From NCBI RefSeq assembly GCF_042666655.1, contig NZ_JBHTDE010000010.1, forward strand, positions 124,001 to 188,000: a stretch of 64,000 bases of DNA. The letters are read 5' to 3'. The notes under the pieces are model-generated. The model saw only the letters and a program-made list of their open reading frames with translations, was not told the DNA's origin and searched no databases. The stretch's first letter is position 1, and the number at the start of each line of letters is the position of its first letter. The position numbers were made by a program, and so were the translations under genes. The DNA comes from Paracraurococcus sp042666655. GTDB lineage: Bacteria > Pseudomonadota > Alphaproteobacteria > Acetobacterales > Acetobacteraceae. Positions 57,757 through 64,000 of this stretch are shown piece after piece.

Positions 57757-58982
57757 GCTTCGACGTCCAGCGCATCCGGCAGGATTTCCCGATCCTGTCG
57801 CAGTCCATCCGCGGCAAGCCGCTGGTCTTCCTCGACAGCGGCGCCTCGGCGCAGAAGCCGCGCGCGGTGATCGACGCCATGGTTCGCTGCATGGAGGAGC
57901 GCTACGCCAACGTCCACCGCGGCGCCTACTTCCTGAGCGAGGCGGCGACCGAGGCCTATGAGGCGGCGCGGGCCGCGGTCGCGCGGTTCATCAATGCCGC
58001 CGACCCGCGCGAGGTGATCTTCACCAGCAACAGCACCATGGCGATCAACTTGGTGGCGCATAGCTGGGGCAGGGGCGTGCTACGGCCGGGCCAGGCGGTG
58101 CTGATCTCCGAGATGGAGCACCACGCCAACATCGTGCCGTGGCAGATGCTGCGGGATGCCGGGCTGGGAGTCGAGTTGCGCGTCGCCCGGGTCACCGATG
58201 CCGGCGAGCTGGACATGGACGACGTCGCCGCCAAGCTCGCCGACGGCAAGGTCGGGCTGGTCGCCGTCACCCACATGTCCAACGTCCTGGGCACGGTGAC
58301 GCCGGCCGAGCGGCTGGTCCGCATGGCGCATGCCGCCGGCGCGAAGATCCTGCTCGATGGTAGCCAGGCCGCTGTGCATCGCCGCGTCGACATGCAGGCG
58401 CTCGGCGCCGACTTCTACGCCTTCACCGGCCACAAGCTGTACGGGCCCACCGGCATCGGCGTGCTCTGGGCGCGGCTGGAGCACCAGGAGCGCATGCCGC
58501 CCTTCCTCGGCGGCGGCGACATGATCTCCATGGTCACGCTCGAACGCTCCGAATGGGCGCCGCCGCCGGCCAAGTTCGAGGCCGGCACACCGCCGATCGT
58601 CGAGGCCATCGGCCTGCATGCCGCGATCGACTACGTCACCGCCATCGGCATGCCGGCGGTCGAGGCGCATGAGCGCGGCCTGGTCGATCATGCCATGCGG
58701 CGGCTGTCGGATATCGAAGGCGTCGCCTTGCTCGGCCGGGCGCAGGATCGCGGCGGGGTCTTCGCCTTCTCGCTCGACAATGCGCATTCGCACGACCTGG
58801 CGACGCTGCTGGACCGCACCGGCATCGCGGTGCGGGCCGGGCGGCATTGCGCCGAGCCGCTGCATGCCCGCTTCGGCGTCGAGGCCGGCACTGTCCGGGC
58901 CAGCTTCGGGCTCTACACCACCGAAGGCGAGATCGACTACCTGGCGGAGGCCCTGACCAAGGCCCGGGAGTTCTTTTCCTGA
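57753..58982 (+). CDS. sufS: Cysteine desulfurase SufS
   Basis: A 409-residue class II PLP cysteine desulfurase supplying sulfur for cluster assembly. FPILSQSIRGKPLVFLDSGA, NSTMAINLVAHSWG, EMEHHANIVPWQML, DGSQAAVHRRVD and the PLP lysine in FTGHKLYGPTGIG are present; the persulfide cysteine lies in RAGRHCAEPLH. The GTG start at 57753 overlaps sufD. It differs from the PLP enzyme at 27 kb, which lacks the cysteine loop. Confidence 0.96.
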   Translation: MSFDVQRIRQDFPILSQSIRGKPLVFLDSGASAQKPRAVIDAMVRCMEERYANVHRGAYFLSEAATEAYEAARAAVARFINAADPREVIFTSNSTMAINLVAHSWGRGVLRPGQAVLISEMEHHANIVPWQMLRDAGLGVELRVARVTDAGELDMDDVAAKLADGKVGLVAVTHMSNVLGTVTPAERLVRMAHAAGAKILLDGSQAAVHRRVDMQALGADFYAFTGHKLYGPTGIGVLWARLEHQERMPPFLGGGDMISMVTLERSEWAPPPAKFEAGTPPIVEAIGLHAAIDYVTAIGMPAVEAHERGLVDHAMRRLSDIEGVALLGRAQDRGGVFAFSLDNAHSHDLATLLDRTGIAVRAGRHCAEPLHARFGVEAGTVRASFGLYTTEGEIDYLAEALTKAREFFS

Positions 58983-59458
58983 TGTTCGACGACCTGCGCG
59001 ACCTTTACCAGGAGGTCATCCTCGACCACGGCCGCAAGCCGCGGAATTTCCGCAGGCTGGAGGATGCCGACCGCACCGCCCGCGGTGACAACCCGATGTG
59101 CGGCGACCGACTGGAATTGTTCCTCAAGCTCGGCCCGGATGGCGCGATCGCCGATGCCGCCTTCCAGGGCCGCGGCTGCGCCATCTCGACCGCCAGCGCG
59201 TCGTTGATGACGGAGACGGTGAAGGGCAAGTCGGCCGCCCAGGCGCATGCGCTGTCCGACACCTTCCGCGCCCTGGCGATGACCGGCACCTGTCCGGATT
59301 GCGGCGCCGACCTGGCCGACGAGATGGAGCGGCTGCAGCCGCTTTCGGGCGTGCACGAATTTCCCAGCCGGGTGAAGTGCGCGACGCTCGCCTGGCATAC
59401 GCTCAACACGGCGCTCGACAGCGCCCCCGGTGAGACCAAGGAGGCGAGCAGTGAGTGA
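58982..59458 (+). CDS. sufU: SufU-type sulfur-transfer/scaffold protein
   Basis: A 158-residue IscU-like protein. Conserved Cys and Asp positions appear in DNPMCGDRL, GCAISTASASL and SRVKCATLAWHTL, with the extended SufU insertion between them (TCPDCGADLADEMERL, which contributes additional cysteines). SufU accepts sulfur from SufS, using zinc in Bacillus homologues. The ATG overlaps the sufS stop by 1 base (TGATG). Confidence 0.92.
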   Translation: MFDDLRDLYQEVILDHGRKPRNFRRLEDADRTARGDNPMCGDRLELFLKLGPDGAIADAAFQGRGCAISTASASLMTETVKGKSAAQAHALSDTFRALAMTGTCPDCGADLADEMERLQPLSGVHEFPSRVKCATLAWHTLNTALDSAPGETKEASSE

Positions 59459-59831
59459 CGACGCCACCACCACGCCAGCCGTCCACGGCGCCTGGACGCC
59501 GGACGGCGAGACGCCGCCGTCCACCCCGAAGGTGAGCGAGGAGGCGGTCATCACCATGCTGAAGACCGTCTTCGACCCAGAGATTCCGGTCGACATCTAT
59601 GAACTCGGCCTGATCTATGCCGTCGAGATCGAGGATGACGGCAGGATCAAGGTGGAGATGACGCTGACCACGCCCTCCTGCCCCTCGGCCCAGGAACTGC
59701 CGAGCCAAGTCGAGGAGTCGGTCCGCATGATCCCAGGCGTCACCGATGTCGAGGTCGAGGTGGTCTGGGATCCGCCCTGGGACCAGGGGCGAATGAGCGA
59801 GGACGCCCGCCTCGCCCTGAACATGTACTGA
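59451..59831 (+). CDS. sufT: SufT/DUF59 Fe-S assembly factor
   Basis: A 126-residue protein with a MIP18 (DUF59) domain: FDPEIPVDIYELGLIYAVEI, MTLTTPSCPSAQELP (conserved Cys) and VTDVEVEVVWDPPWDQGRMSED. SufT helps maturation of Fe-S proteins in operons of this type. Start GTG 59451 with AAGGAGG just upstream overlaps sufU by 8 bp; the upstream in-frame GTG would run further into sufU. The first 25 residues are a proline-rich linker. Confidence 0.9.
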   Translation: MSDDATTTPAVHGAWTPDGETPPSTPKVSEEAVITMLKTVFDPEIPVDIYELGLIYAVEIEDDGRIKVEMTLTTPSCPSAQELPSQVEESVRMIPGVTDVEVEVVWDPPWDQGRMSEDARLALNMY

Positions 59832-59849
59832 GCCGGAGGGCCCACCGAG

Positions 59850-60221
59850 ATGAGCACCACCGCCACGCCCCCCGCCCGCGTGAAGCGCGCCCTGCCGCCG
59901 CTGATGCGGCTGACCGAAGCCGCTGCCGAGCGGCTCCGCGGGCTGTATGACGCCGGCGAGGCCGGCCGCCTGCTGCGCATCGGGGTCAAGACCAAGGGCT
60001 GTTCCGGCCTGTCCTACGACCTGTCCTGGGTGGATGGGCCGCAGAAGGGCGACGAGAGCGTCACCGACCAGGGCGTCACCGTGCTGGTTGACAGCAAGGC
60101 CAGCCTCTTCCTGATCGGCACGGTGATGGATTACGAGCAGAAGGCTATGTCCGCAGGCTTCACCTTCACCAACCCGAACGAGAAGGGCCGTTGCGGCTGC
60201 GGCGAGAGCTTTCATGTCTGA
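59850..60221 (+). CDS. sufA: A-type Fe-S carrier SufA
   Basis: A 123-residue HesB/IscA/SufA-type carrier. The three conserved cysteines are in KTKGCSGLSYDL and the C-terminal CGCGESF. MRLTEAAAERLRGLYDAG matches the start of the fold. A proline-rich N-terminal extension of about 20 residues is common in this group. It is the last gene of the operon, with SD GGAGGG at good distance. Confidence 0.94.
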   Translation: MSTTATPPARVKRALPPLMRLTEAAAERLRGLYDAGEAGRLLRIGVKTKGCSGLSYDLSWVDGPQKGDESVTDQGVTVLVDSKASLFLIGTVMDYEQKAMSAGFTFTNPNEKGRCGCGESFHV

Positions 60222-60310
60222 TCGCGCTCGCTAGCGCTTGATCCGGCGCTAACGCAACCGATCCTACCCTTTGTTCCTCATTCCCTGGAAAGCGGCGACG
60301 GAGGGCGAGG

Positions 60311-60919
60311 GTGCGATTGGTTGTCCTGGCAACGACACTGGGCTTTGTTCTGCCGGGCATGGCCCTGGCGCAAACCACCACGGGTCCCCGCATCCATGCC
60401 GGCGAAGGTGTGGCCGGAATCTTCAGCGAATTCCGCGGCGCTGTGCTGTGGCACGACCCGACCGCGAAGGAGAGCAGCCCTGCCCTGAACGGGGAGGTGC
60501 TGTTCGCCAGCCCGGTCCCGGTGCGGCTGACCGCGGGGATCGACCCGCTGTGGCGCTGGGTGCTGGAGCCGCGGCCGCATCTCGGCTTCACGGCCAATCT
60601 TGAGGGCAAGACCAGCAAGGGATATGCCGGGCTGACCTGGACGACGATGCTGGCGCGGGATGTCCTCCGCCCCGGCGACGGCATCCGGTTCGACCTGATG
60701 TTCGGTGGGTCGCTCAATGACGGCAAGCACGATGCACGGCTGTCGGACCGCAAGGACCTGGGCGGGAACCTGCTGTTCCGGGTTGGGGCGGAGATTGGGT
60801 ACCAGGTCGACCGCCATCTGTCGGTGTCGCTTTTTATAGATCACGACTCGAATGCGGGGACGGCGCGGCGAAATCAAGGACTGAACAGCCTGGGGGTACG
60901 GTTGGGGTATGCGCTGTAG
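60311..60919 (+). CDS. pagL: PagL-like lipid A 3-O-deacylase (acyloxyacyl hydrolase)
   Basis: A 202-residue outer-membrane protein. A signal peptide (MRLVVLATTLGFVLPGMALAQ) is followed by amphipathic beta-strand sequence and the PagL signature SLFIDHDSNAGTARRNQG, where His and Ser of HxSNA are the catalytic pair; GLNSLGVRLGYAL is the closing strand. PagL removes the 3-O-acyl chain of lipid A. Start GTG 60311 with GGAGGGCGAGG upstream. It stands alone after the suf operon. Confidence 0.85.
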   Translation: MRLVVLATTLGFVLPGMALAQTTTGPRIHAGEGVAGIFSEFRGAVLWHDPTAKESSPALNGEVLFASPVPVRLTAGIDPLWRWVLEPRPHLGFTANLEGKTSKGYAGLTWTTMLARDVLRPGDGIRFDLMFGGSLNDGKHDARLSDRKDLGGNLLFRVGAEIGYQVDRHLSVSLFIDHDSNAGTARRNQGLNSLGVRLGYAL

Positions 60920-61240
60920 CGATACGCCTTTGCAGTGACATCGCAACGTACCGTCCAAGAGCCCGATGATGAGTACGGTCGTTCTCAAGCCCGCGCGACC
61001 AGAGCACAACGAGTATGACAGCCGGCAAGCTGTATTATGACAGGTTAAGACAGCCGTAAGGTCTGCATGTCCATTTACTGCCGTTAACGGCATCGCAGGC
61101 GATACGGGACGGCATAGCGACGCAGAACCTCGGACATTCCCTTAACGGCACGGTATGTGGGCAAGAGGCGCCTTGAATGCCAAGCTTGACTCACGATCGG
61201 CGCGATGAGGCATGGCCGGTACATGCAGGTCATTGATTTG

Positions 61241-61256
61241 AAACGGTTCATCGTTT
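61241..61256. promoter_or_regulatory. AAACG-N6-CGTTT inverted repeat
   Basis: A perfect 5-bp inverted repeat (61241-61245 and 61252-61256) inside a TTGATT-initiated A/T-rich patch about 160 bp before the pyruvyl transferase. It may be an operator overlapping a promoter; the -10 element is weak. Confidence 0.25.
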
Positions 61257-61295
61257 TACTGAATCATGCCGGGTTTCGGGGTGACCGGAATATTC

Positions 61296-61355
61296 TCAGC
61301 CAGACTGCTTGAGGCGGCGCGGGCTTCGGATGACGCAGCCCGTCGCTCAAGCTGA
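61296..61355. other. Nested stem-loop of about 60 nt upstream of the surface-glycan genes
   Basis: TCAGC (61296-61300) pairs with GCTGA (61351-61355), CTTGAG (61308-61313) with CTCAAG (61346-61351), and CGGGCT (61320-61325) with AGCCCG (61337-61342); the loop is 11 bases. The three stems nest, with internal loops between, giving a rod-like structure. No U-run follows on the plus strand. It could be a leader RNA structure, a small RNA or a DNA-level element; no known RNA family was recognised. Confidence 0.35.
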
Positions 61356-61418
61356 TAGCGCCAGCCTTGCTGACATAAGCGGCGAGGATAGCATTTTGTC
61401 TTAACGCGGGAAGTAGAT

Positions 61419-62267
61419 ATGGCAACGACGTTCGGACTCAGTATCATGGGGGATTTTCTGCGCCAGTTTGCTGGTGAAGAAGTGCTTTACTTTCCGAATC
61501 CAGGGAATGCCGGCGACAGCCTGATCGCCGCCGGGACCTACCAGGCATTCCGACGATCCGGCGTGCGCCCGCGGGTGATCGATGATGCGGCCAACGTGAC
61601 GGGGAAGGTTGTCTTCCTTGGCGGCGGCGGGAACCTCGTGCCTGCTTATGGGGAGATGCGTCGGGCAGTCGAGCGGTGCCATGCCGTTGCCGCGCGCTTA
61701 ATCATCCTGCCACATACCATCCGTGGGAATGAGGACCTGCTGCGGGCATTGCCGAAGACGGCAGTGGTGTTCTGTCGTGATCCGCTTAGCTATGCTCATG
61801 TTATCGAGAATACGGATGCCGAGGTCTATCTCGATCACGACATGGCCTTCCACCTATCTGTTGATGCGTTCCAAGAACAGTGCCGACGCTATCCCGACGC
61901 CCCGCATTTGTTCGAGAAGCGGCGAGAGGAAGTCGAGCGCACTGTGCGGGCGGGCAATGGCATAGCGAAGTTCATGCGCCTTGACGGCGAGCGTGCGTCC
62001 CACCTGCCGGAACTCGAGGACAATCTGGACCTATCACAGGTTTTCGAGTTCGGCGTCTGGCCGGACAATGCGGAGAAGTCGGTGTATTGCGTGTTCGAGG
62101 CGATCAGGATGGCCTCGCGCGTTGTAACGGACCGGCTCCATATCAGTGTGGCGAGTGGCCTCCTTGGTAAGCCCTGCGACCTTTTCGACAACAACTATGG
62201 CAAGAACCGCGGCATCTTCTATCACTCAACGAAGCGGTTCTGTCCCTCCGTCCGGTTCTGCGCCTGA
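61419..62267 (+). CDS. Polysaccharide pyruvyl transferase family protein
   Basis: A 282-residue protein with the polysaccharide pyruvyl-transferase fold. YFPNPGNAGDSLIAAGTYQAF at the N-terminus, KVVFLGGGGNLVPAYGEM, IILPHTIRGNED and VVTDRLHISVASGLLGKPCDLFDNNYG at the C-terminus are the family motifs. It would add a pyruvyl ketal to a surface sugar using phosphoenolpyruvate. Codon usage in this and the next gene is less GC-biased than in the rest of the window. SD GGAAG at 6 nt. Confidence 0.85.
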   Translation: MATTFGLSIMGDFLRQFAGEEVLYFPNPGNAGDSLIAAGTYQAFRRSGVRPRVIDDAANVTGKVVFLGGGGNLVPAYGEMRRAVERCHAVAARLIILPHTIRGNEDLLRALPKTAVVFCRDPLSYAHVIENTDAEVYLDHDMAFHLSVDAFQEQCRRYPDAPHLFEKRREEVERTVRAGNGIAKFMRLDGERASHLPELEDNLDLSQVFEFGVWPDNAEKSVYCVFEAIRMASRVVTDRLHISVASGLLGKPCDLFDNNYGKNRGIFYHSTKRFCPSVRFCA

Positions 62268-62304
62268 TGCCTGTGCCGCCAGTCAAGATCGGAGCGAGAG
62301 CAGG

Positions 62305-63171
62305 ATGACGGTTGCCATTCTGGTTTTGGGTTATCGCGAACCATCTGTCCTCGCTGCCGTGGTGCCGGTTTACAGGAAAGCTGGGTTTGACATCTACGTC
62401 CATCTCGATGCTAAGGCCTCGGTGGTGGACTATGCCTTGGCGATGGGCGACCAGGCCCAGTATTGCCGCTTCATCCAGCCTCGTACCCCAGTCTTCTGGG
62501 CGGGGTTCACGATGACTCAGGCGACCATGCAACTGCTGGAGACGGCGCTCGGGGCGAAAGACTACACCAACCTTGCCTTAGTCTCCGACGATACCCTGCC
62601 GATCGTCCCCATTGCGCGGCTACGCACGGCGCTGACTACTCGAGTCGAGCGCATCGCTATCCGCCTCTTACAGGCTGGTGATGTCTTCCTTCGGCGCTAT
62701 CAGGAGTTTTTCTATCTGGACCACGCAGCCACCTCACTGCTTGGGCGGCCGATCGAGACAGCCTGCATCGACCAAGCCTTCATCGAGACATTCGCTCGCC
62801 TCCTCGCGCGCCGCCGGGCCGGCAAGGTCGACCTGCCGCTCTATTACGGCTCGCAATGGTGGTGCCTGACTGGGGATGCCGCACGCCGGGTGCTGTCGCT
62901 GCACGCGGATCGCACCGACCTGCGCGAATCCTTTGAATTCTCGGCAGTACCGGACGAGATGTACATCCAGACGCTTGTCGCCAATTTCGCCCAGGCGAAC
63001 GGCATCGTTCAGGGGCCGGTCTATGTGGACTGGACCCAGACCCCGAAGCCGTTCGTCTTCTCGCGCATCGAGCAGTTCTCGAATGCCGTCTCGCCGGACC
63101 ATCTTTTCGTCCGCAAGGTGTCCTCGCAGACCCCCGATTTCATCAAGGAAGCGATCCGGCGCATACAGTAA
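62305..63171 (+). CDS. Core-2/I-branching-type glycosyltransferase (GT14-like)
   Basis: A 288-residue GT14-like transferase. ILVLGYREPSVLAAVV, DIYVHLDAKAS (nucleotide-sugar region) and LYYGSQWWCLTGDAARRVL and AVPDEMYIQTLVANF are the bacterial family motifs of beta-1,6-N-acetylglucosaminyl- or xylosyltransferases. ATG 62305 is used since the frame upstream overlaps the pyruvyl transferase's end. It ends overlapping the next gene by one base (TAATG). Confidence 0.85.
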   Translation: MTVAILVLGYREPSVLAAVVPVYRKAGFDIYVHLDAKASVVDYALAMGDQAQYCRFIQPRTPVFWAGFTMTQATMQLLETALGAKDYTNLALVSDDTLPIVPIARLRTALTTRVERIAIRLLQAGDVFLRRYQEFFYLDHAATSLLGRPIETACIDQAFIETFARLLARRRAGKVDLPLYYGSQWWCLTGDAARRVLSLHADRTDLRESFEFSAVPDEMYIQTLVANFAQANGIVQGPVYVDWTQTPKPFVFSRIEQFSNAVSPDHLFVRKVSSQTPDFIKEAIRRIQ

Positions 63172-64000
63172 TGCGGGCGGAACATCGTGGCATGATGATC
63201 AGCGCGGCAGCGGGCCGGCGAACCCTGCTGCTCGCTAGTCTGGCACTGGGCATCGGCGGCCCGGCCCGGGCGCAGGGCCTGGCCGCAGTCGCAGGCCATG
63301 CTGAGCCGGCCGGCGCGGTGATGTTCGACAGCCAGCGCGATGCCTGCGAGGACGGCGACTTCCCGGACACTCCCGCGCGTGCCTTCCGCGATGCGGCTGG
63401 GACGGTGCACCTGCTGGCCACCCATGTCCGCAACCGGCAGATGCTCGGTCCGACGCTGCGGCAGGTAACGCATGACTGCCGCGTCGTCTTCGAAGGGCGC
63501 CGCGACCCGCGGCCCGAGGCGCACGATGACTATGGCTGGCTGGTTGCCCCCTTCACCCTAGACGGCAGGACCATCTATTCGCTGATCCACAACGAATTTC
63601 ACGGGAATGAACGCCCATCGCTCTGTCCCTCGCGCAGCTACCTGCGCTGCTGGGACAATGCGATCACCTGGGCGGTGTCGCGGGATGCCGGATATCGCTT
63701 CCAGCGGCCGCCAGGGGCGGGTGCGCTTGTGGCGGCGCTGCCGTATCCTTATGTCGGCGACCGCGCGCGGCAGACCGGCTACTTCAACCCGACGAACATC
63801 GTCGCCCATGCCGGCTTCTTCTATGCGATGTTCACCATGATCGACGCGGTGCGCGGTGACTGGGGTGTCTGCCTCATGCGCACGCCGGATATCGCCAACC
63901 CGGCGGGCTGGCGGGTCTGGGATGGGCAGAAGTTCACATTGCGCCAGGCTGGCCCCTCGGCCGTGGGCGCCGCGGTGCGTGTCAAACGAGTTGCCGCGCT
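63171..64000 (+). CDS. Exported hypothetical protein, 3' truncated by window edge
   Basis: The open frame starts at ATG 63171 and runs off the right edge (at least 276 residues). It begins with a signal peptide (RRTLLLASLALGIGGPARAQ within the first 35 residues). The rest has repeated Trp/Tyr-rich strands (HLLATHVRNRQMLG, YSLIHNEFHG, RSYLRCWDNAITWAVSRD, VWDGQKFTLRQAG) that suggest a beta-propeller, as in glycoside-hydrolase 43-type or arabinanase-like proteins. No catalytic residues can be assigned. Overlap with the GT14-like gene by one base indicates cotranscription in a surface-glycan operon. Family unknown to me. Confidence 0.7.
   Translation, partial: MRAEHRGMMISAAAGRRTLLLASLALGIGGPARAQGLAAVAGHAEPAGAVMFDSQRDACEDGDFPDTPARAFRDAAGTVHLLATHVRNRQMLGPTLRQVTHDCRVVFEGRRDPRPEAHDDYGWLVAPFTLDGRTIYSLIHNEFHGNERPSLCPSRSYLRCWDNAITWAVSRDAGYRFQRPPGAGALVAALPYPYVGDRARQTGYFNPTNIVAHAGFFYAMFTMIDAVRGDWGVCLMRTPDIANPAGWRVWDGQKFTLRQAGPSAVGAAVRVKRVAA

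Larger units (their letters stand above)
60920..61418. other. AT-richer non-coding region with a nested hairpin
   Basis: This 499-bp stretch has no supportable gene. Base composition is clearly lower in GC than the average. It contains an AAACG/CGTTT inverted repeat and a large nested hairpin, each listed separately, plus the candidate promoter of the glycan gene at 61419 (SD GGAAG, 6 nt). Confidence 0.45.

Noticed and set aside
61256..61447. A 63-codon minus-strand frame in the intergenic region
   Set aside because: It overlaps the nested hairpin and the start of the next gene, has no good SD and no similarity I recognise.
1..64000. tRNA, rRNA, CRISPR, insertion sequences, phage genes
   Set aside because: I searched by eye for typical motifs and found none. 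Short tRNA-like structures could still have been missed.

Overview
The window is a high-GC (roughly 70%) chromosomal segment with tightly packed, frequently 4-bp-overlapping genes. The gene set (a complete SUF iron-sulfur operon with an Rrf2 regulator, a glycogen operon, an HWE-type histidine kinase with phytochrome-like N-terminal sequence, CaiB-type CoA transferase, SsuABC-type ABC transporters, a CYP153-like P450, PagL-like lipid A deacylase) fits an environmental alphaproteobacterium, most likely an Acetobacterales/Roseomonas-like organism. That placement is inference from composition and gene content, not from a marker-gene comparison. No rRNA, tRNA, CRISPR, insertion sequence or prophage was found.

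Layout. 1-7.5 kb: an EamA permease (cut at the left edge), a metallo-beta-lactamase-fold hydrolase, then a minus-strand run of HNH nuclease, NUDIX hydrolase, nitroreductase, VOC protein, NDP-forming acyl-CoA synthetase and SDR. 7.6-11.2 kb: an SsuABC/TauABC-type ABC importer, a carboxymuconolactone-decarboxylase-like protein and a guanine-deaminase-like protein. 11.3-16.8 kb: nitronate monooxygenase, aminotransferase, a small protein, a CoA transferase and the histidine kinase, all on minus. 17.0-24.2 kb: glgP-glgC-glgA-glgX. 24.3-30.5 kb: an ABC importer pair (no binding protein) with a cytosine-deaminase-like amidohydrolase, a class V aminotransferase, a flavodoxin-fold quinone reductase and a TauD-type dioxygenase.

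30.5-47.8 kb is the most interesting part: a cell-envelope glycan locus built around a lipid-linked D-arabinose pathway. A HAD-UbiA fusion, a DprE1-like oxidase and a DprE2-like reductase together predict synthesis of polyprenylphosphoryl-D-arabinofuranose, the donor known from mycobacterial arabinan synthesis. Around them sit four multi-spanning GT-C-like proteins, a Wzx-like flippase, three GT2 glycosyltransferases, and an HTTM-type membrane protein with a DCC thioredoxin-like partner. The DprE1-like enzyme has alanine at the position of the benzothiazinone-target cysteine.

47.8-53.6 kb: a minus-strand operon of a secreted endonuclease/exonuclease/phosphatase, an MFS transporter, PPK2 and two tiny genes; then a CYP153-like P450 and an alpha/beta hydrolase. 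53.7-60.2 kb: sufR-like, sufB, C, D, S, U, T, A. 60.3-64 kb: a PagL-like lipid A deacylase, a 0.5-kb AT-richer non-coding stretch with a nested hairpin, and a second surface-glycan cluster (pyruvyl transferase, GT14 core-2-type transferase, exported protein cut at the right edge).

Non-coding structure includes a three-hairpin intergenic repeat of about 125-140 bp present three times, each time directly after the stop codon of a minus-strand gene; a hairpin that hides the ribosome binding site of the carboxymuconolactone-decarboxylase-like gene; and a (GCGGC)5-G8 simple repeat inside the histidine kinase that could change its reading frame.
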